Of a stretch of 64,000 nucleotides of DNA, positions 56,646 to 64,000 are shown piece after piece; the stretch's first letter is position 1, and the number at the start of each line of letters is the position of its first letter. This DNA comes from Macrotis lagotis. Its lineage: Eukaryota; Chordata; Mammalia; Peramelemorphia; Peramelidae. The DNA lies in the NCBI RefSeq assembly GCF_037893015.1, contig NC_133666.1, positions 661,807,482 through 661,871,481 on the forward strand. The letters run 5' to 3'. Under the pieces are notes generated by a model. That model ran no database searches. It saw only the letters and a list, made by a program, of their open reading frames with translations, and was not told the origin of the DNA. Both the position numbers and the translations under genes were made by a program.

Positions 56646-57158
56646 TCATATATGCTTGAGGAAGCCTTAATAGCCATGATAATGAAGCCAGCAAAGCTTT
56701 TACCAAGTCCTTCCAAAGCCCAGGGCCTGGGGAAACAAGAAGAAATCCCTACACACAAAAGATAGCAACCAATTTATGTTGAGATCAACAAATGCCTCGA
56801 AAACAAACAGAAGCCCCAAGAGGCTCTCTGATCCTTCTGCTACTGGAAGATGATAATTCATCATCATCAAAATAAACATCCATTTTAGGCTTGCACAGAG
56901 ATGAGGATATTCTGATTTGCATAATGATGGCGATTTGCATGAGATGAGAATGTGCCTGAGTTTGTCTTGAGCTCAAATATACTCAGAAGGGATAGGGTCG
57001 GCACAATTTTCTCAAGGATCTCAATTTAATACTATTTATCTAATGAAAGGGAAAAAATAAATATGGGCTGTAACAACCCATTCTGTTGGAGAGCTGGTTT
57101 TATATTACATTTGAGCAAAATATAGGAGGGGAGAAGTCTGTATTCCTTTATAATGATT
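56646..57158. other. Repeat-free stretch with paired octamer motifs
   Basis: No repeat words. Contains two ATTTGCAT octamers (see separate entry) and cgatttgcatgagatgagaa. May be regulatory DNA. Confidence 0.35.
56915..56940 (+). promoter_or_regulatory. Two ATTTGCAT octamers 18 bp apart
   Basis: Perfect POU-factor octamers at 56915-56922 and 56933-56940 as direct repeats. The first continues as aatgatgg, a partial match to a SOX half-site. Function is inferred only from the motif. Confidence 0.3.
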
Positions 57159-57168
57159 ATTAGAAAAT

Positions 57169-57430
57169 AGTCCAAGACCACAACATCAGGGAAGTGATGG
57201 CATAACAAGCATGTGAATTGTATTTGAGGGAGGGACTTTTATGTTAAGTCACCAGCCTCACTTTCTCCTCCAGAGCCATCTGGATCCAGTCTTCAGATAT
57301 GAATCAGAATGATGGAGATGGCTGGCCCTGGTTGCGAGACAATCAGGATTAAGTGAATTGTCCAAGGCCACACAATGAGTATCAAGTGTCTGAGGGCAGA
57401 TTTGAACCCCTATCCACTGCACCATGTAAC
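57169..57430 (-). mobile_element. Compound tRNA-SINE, left arm of inverted pair
   Basis: Plus: ccacaacatcagggaagtga, gtcaccagcctcactttctc, ctggccctggttgcgagaca, then tatccactgcaccatgtaac at the head side. Confidence 0.85.
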
Positions 57431-57434
57431 TGCC

Positions 57435-57714
57435 CTAGGAGGAGAGGACTTGAGTTCAAATATATCTTCAGATACTTCACTCTTACTAGCTGTGTGACCT
57501 TGGGTAAGTCACACCCTCCTCCCCTTTGCCTCTCCTCCAGGGCCATCTCCAGTTGTCCTGATTCATATCTGGCCACTGGATCTAGATGACTCTGGAGGAA
57601 AAGTGAGGCTGAGGACTTAGTACAGCACCCCCTCACTCATATCCAATTCACCTGAATGTCATAGCATGACCTCCATGATGTCATGGTCCTCTTCAAGAAC
57701 AAAGAACAAATGTC
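57435..57714 (+). mobile_element. Compound tRNA-SINE, right arm of inverted pair
   Basis: Head truncated; ttgagttcaaatatatcttc, ctccagttgtcctgattcat, agtgaggctgaggacttagt, catgatgtcatggtcctctt. It is head-to-head with the copy on its left. Confidence 0.85.
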
Positions 57715-57849
57715 ATTAGAAAATTGAATCCAGAGGGGAAGTTGTCTTTGAGAAGAAACTGAAGGGTACTACAGTTCCAAAACTAGGGTGAACTGCAACC
57801 CCAGGAAGGATTTCCTTGTTCCATAGTTAGGACTTGGTCTTCCTTCACA

Positions 57850-58110
57850 CACTTCCACTGAGTGATTATGTAGCATAATGGTTAGCATCCTGAATCTAGG
57901 GTCAGTAAAGAAATTTATGATCTAATTTGACCTCTCCTATTAGCTGTAAGATCTTGGTCAAATCTGGTGAGCTCTTTGAGCTTCACTTTCAGATAGGTTA
58001 TAAAATTCAGAGCTTCACTTTGAGCTTCACTTTTCAGACAGGTTATAAAATTCAGAAAGGGTTATAAAATTTTTTAGTTGCTACATAAATGTTATATTTG
58101 GATTTAGAGC
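57850..58110 (+). mobile_element. MIR-like SINE with a 44-bp-period tandem duplication
   Basis: atggttagcatcctgaatct, ctattagctgtaagatcttg. The unit ctttgagcttcactttcaga … ttataaaattcag is present at 57974-58010 and, with two changes, at 58018-58055. Confidence 0.7.
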
Positions 58111-58275
58111 TGAAGGGGATCTCTGGTGTCATTTTGCAGATGAAGGACTTATGGGTGAAGGGATTTCTCTAAAGTCACATAGGCAGTAGGTAAGAAAGGG
58201 TGAGGATCTAAACCCAGGTCCTCTGACCTTAAATCCAGTTATCTCTCTCTCTTTACACAATATTGCCTTCCTTTT
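58111..58275 (-). mobile_element. MIR-like or related old repeat
   Basis: Plus: gatttagagctgaaggggat, cattttgcagatgaaggact, tctctaaagtcacataggca. Confidence 0.6.
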
Positions 58276-58304
58276 GAGTTTAACAAGGGTATTATTTAAG
58301 AGTT

Positions 58305-58655
58305 GGCATTGATTAATAGATGGATGATAGATCTGGAATCAGAAAGACCATGATTCAAATCCTACCCCTAAAACTTAGCAACTTTGTGAATATGAACATA
58401 TTGCTTCATTGCTGAGCCTCAACTTCCTGATCTGTAAAATGGAAGGGAAATACTTTCACTATTTATTATATGGAAAGGCAGTGTGACATAGAGAATGGAG
58501 AGTGTCTGTAAAGTCAGGAATATCTGGCCTCAATTCTCTGTCTGATATGTTAACTACATGGAAATTTGACCCTGGGCACTTCACATAACCCCTTAAGACT
58601 CTATATTACAGAGAAGTTTCCAGCCTCACTTGTTCTTGGAGAGTTTCTTAGACTA
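58305..58655 (+). mobile_element. Two MIR/tRNA-SINE copies in series
   Basis: Copy 1: gatctggaatcagaaagacc, cttcctgatctgtaaaatgg. Copy 2 from 58475: aaggcagtgtgacatagaga, taaagtcaggaatatctggc. Confidence 0.7.
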
Positions 58656-58780
58656 ATGAAATCATAAGTTTTACACTTGTGGTGAAATGATGACATGAAA
58701 CCACACCCTTTGTGACTTCCATTTTTTATAGAGATGTTTTTTATTGAGTTGTTAATCTAAGGCAAAAACGAAAATATTCA

Positions 58781-58932
58781 CGGACAGCTAGGTGGCACAG
58801 TCGATAGAATACCAGTCCTGAATTCAGGAGGACCTGAGTTCAAATCCAAACTCAGAGAAAATAATTACCTAGCTGTGTGGTCTTGGACAAGTTTCAACCC
58901 CATTGCCTTGCAAACACTGCTCCCCCACCCCC
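58781..58932 (+). mobile_element. WSINE1-like SINE
   Basis: Head cggacagctaggtggcacag, middle aataattacctagctgtgtg, tail ccattgccttgcaaacactg. Flank match aaatattca at 58772-58780 and 58933-58941. Confidence 0.9.
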
Positions 58933-58994
58933 AAATATTCAAATGCTATAAAATGTCTCATATCTTAGATACTTGTGCTCTGATAGGTGGCCTT

Positions 58995-59205
58995 TAGCCA
59001 AGAGTATGCTAGTAAATGTTTAGCAACTAGCTCTCCAGAAAAAAAAATGTACACACAGACACTTTAAGTTTAATATGTGTTATTAATATTTTCTCTTTCA
59101 TTTTCTTAAGTCTGGCCATTTAACAAAACAAATCAAGCACCGATTTGGAGCATTTGCCAATTTCTGTAGTATAAATGATCCCACTGAAAATTTAATGATA
59201 GGCTT
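58995..59205 (+). repeat. Dispersed repeat family X, copy 3
   Basis: agtatgctagtaaatgttta, gcaactagctctccagaaaa, taagtttaatatgtgttatt, tttcattttcttaagtctgg, cactgaaaatttaatgatag. It is the best-preserved of three copies. Confidence 0.6.
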
Positions 59206-59880
59206 GCCCAAGCAAGTGGTTAGAACTGGTTCCAGCATATCCCTGTCTTTATCCACCAGTGCCTATCTCCCCCAGCTTTCTACCTCCCTTCCTTCTCAGT
59301 CATCAGTGGCAAACCACACATCTGCACCTGTTCTTTCCACCCTGCTCCTTTCTAATTCAATCTTTTTATGTTGGCCCTCTCTTATTCCCAGGTAACTCTG
59401 GAGGATCAGACCATCAACTATTTGCCAGACCATCAAATACTTGCTTATTGAGGTTCGTTTCTGTTGCCTAGCTTAGCAATTTATTTTCCCCCAATTCTCT
59501 GGCTCCTTTTGTATTTCCTGTGGCCTGGAAAGGTTGCAGGAGGACTCTGGCTGCTTCATTTTCATTTCAAAGGTAAGGACTGATTGGCTTGGCCAGAATG
59601 GGAATAACATTGGTTCTGTGCTGAAGGCTCAGGGGAAAGGACTAATCCTGATGTACAATTTCGAATTTGTGCTTCTGTCCTTTCCACTTCAAACTGCCAC
59701 GACCTAGGGAGATCACTCTCTGGCTTTGTAGGAGCATCTGTTATGGAAAATAAACATTCCAGATCTGAGGAGTAGTCCAGTTCCACACATTCACAATTTA
59801 GGCTAAATGCTTATCAGAAAAAGCTAAGAAAATAAGCAGAATGCAGTTTACTAGTCTGACAAATGGACCTGGGAAGGAAT
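59206..59880. other. No recognised gene or repeat
   Basis: Unique-looking, pyrimidine-rich at 59240-59400; frames of 66-74 codons without domains. Confidence 0.4.
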
Positions 59881-59895
59881 GGGGGGGGGGGGGGG
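59881..59895. repeat. G15 homopolymer
   Basis: Fifteen consecutive G; could form a G-quadruplex and is prone to sequencing length error. Confidence 0.85.
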
Positions 59896-60199
59896 TTCAA
59901 AGGGCTGTACTAAAGGATCAGTCTTTTTTTAATTTAATTTTTTATTTTTAAATTTATTTTTTGCAGAACAAGCAACAATGGGTTTCAGAAGTTAAAAAGC
60001 CAGGAAATTAGGTTGATAGAAGAGAAAACTCTTAAGCAGTGACCCCAAAGTAGAATGAGTTCCTTGGAAAATAGTGGTTTCCCCCTCAATGGAAGTCCTT
60101 GGGAAAGGAGTGATTGACCTCTAGTGTGTTATGCTGTATAAAATATTCTTGGTATTGGTACGAGTTAGACGAGATGAACTCTGAGGTCTCTCTTGTTGT
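59896..60199. other. No recognised gene or repeat
   Basis: T/A-rich patch at 59924-59965, otherwise plain. Confidence 0.4.
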
Positions 60200-60375
60200 T
60201 TAGATTCTGTGACTCTCAGCCCTGATCATTGCAATTCCCTAAACCTTCTCTGCATTTCATTTTCCACATCTTTAAAATGGAGTCTAATAATACTTGGACT
60301 ATTTACTTCACAAGTTGGTTGCAAGAAATGTGTTTTGCGAACTTCAAGACACTATAGAAATTCAGTTATTCTTAA
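60200..60375 (+). mobile_element. MIR-like fragment
   Basis: tgcatttcattttccacatc, tttaaaatggagtctaataa, cttcaagacactatagaaat. Confidence 0.65.
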
Positions 60376-60379
60376 AATA

Positions 60380-60610
60380 GAAAATTAACAATGTGACAAA
60401 GAGTAGGCAGTATTGTCTGTGTGACAAAGTGGAAAGGGCTTCTACAGTGAGGACATGATTCTCAATTCTGGTTCTCCCACTTACTACCTTTGTGACCTTG
60501 GGCTGATCACTTTACTTCCTTGGCCTCAGGTACTGAACTAGATGACTTTTCAATTTTTCTTTCAGTTTTATAGTTATGCTATTTCCCCAATTAGAAAACT
60601 ATGGTTTGAA
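60380..60610 (+). mobile_element. MIR-like SINE
   Basis: ttctcccacttactaccttt, gtgaccttgggctgatcact, ttccttggcctcaggtactg. Confidence 0.7.
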
Positions 60611-60639
60611 GTCTTAGCTATGAAAATTAGGATTTTCAG

Positions 60640-60870
60640 AGTTCATGAATACTGGTAGTAAAGTCAGAAAGACTGCTTCAGATATCACACATTGGGTGAC
60701 CCATGGCAGGTCCCCTAACTTTTCTTAACCTTAGTTTCTTCATCTCTAAAATAGAGATAATAATAGTATCCCCCCTCATAGAGGATTATAAAAATAGAAC
60801 AAGACATTTGGAGGTCTTTGTTAGTATGAACAATGAATCCCTGAAGTGGTCTCATGTATTCAAATTTGCA
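60640..60870 (+). mobile_element. MIR-like SINE
   Basis: taacttttcttaaccttagt, ttcttcatctctaaaataga, gataataatagtatcccccc. Confidence 0.65.
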
Positions 60871-61035
60871 AGATTTAAAGTTATAATATGTTAAATATGG
60901 TAATTAGTTCTAGTCCAATGGAACTATGAAGTGCAAATTTGAATAATTCAACCACATCAGGGGATACAATATTGTGCTAATGGGGTTTAGCTGTAAGCTT
61001 TGTAAACCTTGAAACACTATCTAAAGTTTTAGCTA

Positions 61036-61055
61036 TTATTATTATTATTATTATA
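61036..61055. repeat. (ATT)n microsatellite
   Basis: Six to seven ATT units. Confidence 0.9.
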
Positions 61056-61139
61056 ATGTCTTTTTTTAATTACCTATCATTGCACAAAGCCTTACCACAT
61101 TAGGTCAACAGTCAATTATAGGGGAAAGAGAGGGAATAG

Positions 61140-61500
61140 TGTGTTAGGGCATTATGCAAATGCTTTAGACATTATTCTTTTTTTAATGGAAGGCAATGGG
61201 GTTAAATGACTTGCCCAAGGTCACACAGATAGGCAATTATTAAATGTCTGAGGCTGAATTTGAACTCAGGTCCTCCTGACTCCAGGGCCAGTGCTCTATC
61301 TACTGTGGCACCTAGTTTCTCCAGAAGTTATTATTCTTTTAATCTTCCTAATAACCTTGGGAGCTAAGTGCTATGATTTATCCTCATTTTCTAGAAGAGA
61401 AACTGAGGCAGAGAGAGGTTGAGACTTGCCCAGTCAAGTCTTCCTTATTCCAGGTCTGATGCTCCATCCACTGCACTACCGAGTAGCCTAAAATGTGCTA
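61140..61500 (-). mobile_element. MIR-like SINE, split by WSINE1-like SINE
   Basis: Plus: gcattatgcaaatgctttag before, and gagctaagtgctatgattta, tctagaagagaaactgaggc, agagaggttgagacttgccc after the insert. Confidence 0.85.
61182..61329 (-). mobile_element. WSINE1-like SINE inside MIR
   Basis: Plus: aaggcaatggggttaaatga, cttgcccaaggtcacacaga, ctactgtggcacctagtttc. Duplications attattctttt at 61171-61181 and 61330-61340. Confidence 0.9.
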
Positions 61501-62369
61501 GTCATTACATTATAGAGATAATTTTAATAGGGAGCCTCAGCCATAAAGAAATTTGGTTACTCCAAGTTATAAAAGTTGCATAAGAATTAAAGTCTAAGCC
61601 CAGGATCCTCTCTGATCAAGAAGTCTTGATATAAGAAATGTAACATGAGAATTTGCATTGATTAAACAAATAGTTCCTTGCGAGAGTCTTCTAAGATGTA
61701 ATTGAATACCAATAATCAATATTGATAATAATGTTCTATGCTTGGATTACAAACCCCAACTTCATAAGATAAAGTATGAGATTTTAGTGAAATGTCAGCT
61801 CAAAAGGAGTTAATGATATGAAAAGATAGATAACAATCTAACAGCAACAACAAAAAAGCAATGAGATCTTTGAATACAGTATTTATAACAAAAGTAATGA
61901 TAGTCACGCTATACTGTGCCAATATCAGACACACAGGACATTTTAGAAAGAACTGTGATAAACGGAGTAATTCCAGAGAAAGGTGACCAAGAAAATGAAG
62001 TGCTGAAAATGATGTCAAATATAGACTGACTGAAGGATCTGAGACTGTTTAGACTGGCAAAAGAAAAGACCTGGTGGGGGAATGGAGGTGGTAGTTAGGA
62101 GAATGCCTTTTAGAATTTCAAAGATTATCCTTTGCAATATGGATTCGACTTTCTCTGCTCATCTCCAAAAATCACAAACTATGCAGAATGGATAGAAGTT
62201 GATGAGATACATTTTTAACAACATTCAGAAAAAAAGCAACTTCCTAAAGACTAAAGTATTATCCAAAACTGAAATGCTCTGTCTTTTGAGTTCCTTATCA
62301 CTGAAGGTCTGTCTATAAATTGAGGCTGGGTGATTAGGATTCATGGGATTTATGGGAAAGTAGGTATGT
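61501..62369. other. No recognised gene or repeat
   Basis: Some wording (aaaggtgaccaagaaaatga, caaagattatcctttgcaat) resembles old repeats but no family is certain. Confidence 0.35.
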
Positions 62370-62800
62370 AGTGAATAGGATTATGGATTTGGAATCAGGA
62401 ATCTACTTACATAACCTTGGACAAGTCATTTAACTTTATAACCTCAGTTTCGTCATCTTTAAAATAGAGATGACGAAGCACAGGCCTTGGAGTCAGGAGT
62501 ACCTGGGTTCAAATCCGGTCTCAGACAATAATGACCTAGTTGTGTGGCCTTGGGCAAGCCACTTAATCCTGTTTGCCTTGCAAAAACCTAAAAAAAAAAA
62601 AAACAAAAAAACAGAGATGACAGCAGTATCTACTACATAGAGTTGTTGTGAGGATGAAAGCACATATTTTTGCATACATGTATACAAGCATATTTTTACA
62701 TATTTGTATATTCTTAAACTCATGTGCATACATACTATGCTTTGCAAAATTTAAAGATTGTATAAATATTATGATTGCTATTGTTATCATCTTTAAAGGG
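62370..62800 (+). mobile_element. MIR-like SINE, split by SINE
   Basis: tggatttggaatcaggaatc, gacaagtcatttaactttat, ctcagtttcgtcatctttaa before; tctactacatagagttgttg, tgaggatgaaagcacat after the insert. Confidence 0.8.
62475..62612 (+). mobile_element. 5'-truncated WSINE1-like SINE inside MIR
   Basis: Begins within the head (gaagcacaggccttggagtc), continues gggttcaaatccggtctcag, gacctagttgtgtggccttg and ends in a long A-tail. Duplications agagatgac at 62466-62474 and 62613-62621. About 25 bp of the head is missing. Confidence 0.9.
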
Positions 62801-62884
62801 CTTCTTTCTGGTATCTATTGGCTTAGATTGCCTTTGAGCTTTCTTCTAGCTAAAAAAGTGATGTAACTTTGATCTTTATCTAGA

Positions 62885-63125
62885 TAAGCTTCTCCAGTTC
62901 TCCAGAGATGGTACAGTGGATAGAATGCTGAGCCTGGAGTCAGAAAGATCTGAGTTTAAATTCAAGTCTCAGACTCTTATTAGCTGGGACAAGTTACTTC
63001 ATCTTTGTGTGCCTCAGTTTCCTCATCTGTAAAACATGAGTCATAATAGCACCTATCTCCCTGGAATATTGTAAAGATCAAATGATATATTTGTAAACTA
63101 TTTAGCACAATGTGAGGAACATCAG
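62885..63125 (+). mobile_element. MIR/tRNA-SINE copy
   Basis: gatggtacagtggatagaat, gcctggagtcagaaagatct, tcagtttcctcatctgtaaa, actatttagcacaatgtgag. Nearly complete. Confidence 0.85.
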
Positions 63126-64000
63126 AAGAGCTTGTTTCCTTCCATCTATAGCCTGTGAATCATTTCCTTCCTGTTTGTTGATTAAGAAGGCCATAGGATC
63201 TAAAGTTTATTCAAAGATTCCTAATGAATAGTAGCAATGATTACTATGAAAAAAGTGTCCTAATCTCAAAAATATCATGATGCAAATGTGCAAGTTCCGT
63301 TTTCTTTCCCATCATATATTTGAGGATCTGCAAGTCTCATTACAGAGATGCTGGGCTATTTGGATGACAGGGGCCATATCTCTTTTACTTCCTCCGCCCT
63401 CCTCCCCTCTCCATTTTCCACCATCCCCGGCCTTCTCTCCTCTAACAGTCTTGAAAGATCAAGTGAATGATTTTGAAGAAACCACTTCTTAAAAATTTCT
63501 CAGGGCCTAAATCATTTTATCGAATAACAACAAAGGGCTAAGAAGGGAGTTGGATCTGTGATTTCCTTGTTGCAGGGAATTCCCTGGCATAATATGGTTG
63601 GATTTCTTCTTTGAGAATACTCTGAGGGTCCTGAGAGGTTAAAGGCCTTTTTTGGCATCATTCAGTCAAATTTTTCACTCTTGATCCATTAATGCCTAAC
63701 ATTCTCTCTAGACAATCATAGAATAATAATTTTTTAAAAAATACCATTGTATTTCAATTCATTAATTATTAAAATATGAGCCATGTTTGATAGAATCTCA
63801 GTTACCTTTTTAAACTCTGCTTGACTAAAGGTTCCTGAATACTCTGGGTGAAAATGTTCCTCATTCCTCCTGTAATTCAAAGCAATAGTAATTACTTATT
63901 AATGCTGTTTGTTTAATTTGATACCATGATTGTGTTCTATGCATGTCTGATGCCATTGGGGCCTTCTTAAATGACAAACAAGACCTCATTTTCTATTCTT
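63126..64000. other. No recognised gene or repeat
   Basis: Plain sequence to the end of the window; a C/T-rich patch lies near 63390-63430. Confidence 0.4.

Noticed and set aside
22115..62800. Regularly spaced short repeats as a CRISPR array
   Set aside because: The repeats are dispersed eukaryotic SINEs of about 150 bp with target duplications; no short direct repeats with uniform spacers occur.
1..64000. A previously undescribed multi-gene system
   Set aside because: I see no cluster of intact genes. Coding signals are transposon relics and one processed pseudogene.

Overview
This window looks like nuclear DNA from a marsupial. It is AT-rich with long non-coding stretches, and it is packed with SINE and LINE copies. 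The youngest SINEs have a tRNA-like head (cagtggataaagcac) and a tail reading 'acacttaataattacctagctgtgtggccttgggcaagccacttaacccc…ccttgcaaa', which I recognise as WSINE1-like. MAR1-, MIR- and L2-like copies and L1/HAL1 relatives of marsupial type are also present. WSINE1 abundance suggests an Australian marsupial, perhaps a dasyuromorph; that last step is inference. I found no intact host protein-coding exon, no prokaryotic gene and no CRISPR array. Nearly every long reading frame is a transposon remnant, a shadow of one, or a translated microsatellite.

Layout. Positions 1-1540 hold a decayed, possibly class I ERV gag-like remnant. Positions 1541-6440 hold a minus-strand HAL1-like element (an L1 relative with ORF1 but no visible ORF2). 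Two SINEs and a full-length processed pseudogene of CIBAR1 (FAM92A), with a 14-bp target-site duplication, are inserted in it. Positions 6440-15300 carry SINEs, MIRs and a cluster of triplet microsatellites. Positions 15300-17235 carry a 7SL-like fragment next to a long L2-type LINE relic. Around 20.0-20.4 kb is a decayed Tc1-type transposase. Positions 22-32 kb contain SINE-in-SINE insertions, an LTR-like repeat and 5'-truncated L1 copies. A second LTR-like copy lies at 37.2-37.7 kb in the opposite orientation. An L1 with an 18-bp duplication split a MAR1 SINE at 39.78-41.38 kb. A structurally full-length but defective L1 with a 13-bp duplication spans 48.99-54.67 kb. The last 10 kb contain L2, MIR and SINE relics, including a head-to-head inverted SINE pair at 57.17-57.71 kb.

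The main content is insertion history. Older MIR, MAR1 and L2 copies were interrupted by L1 and WSINE1-like copies, and many of these have duplications readable by eye. I see no new biological system here. The best candidates for a second look are the ORF1-only element and its tailless CIBAR1 retrocopy, the Tc1-like relic, the 7SL-like fragment, the inverted SINE pair and the inverted triplet arrays.

Conventions: SINE strand is given with the tRNA-like head as 5'. Family names are by recognition, not by a database search. Boundaries are approximate unless a target-site duplication fixes them.
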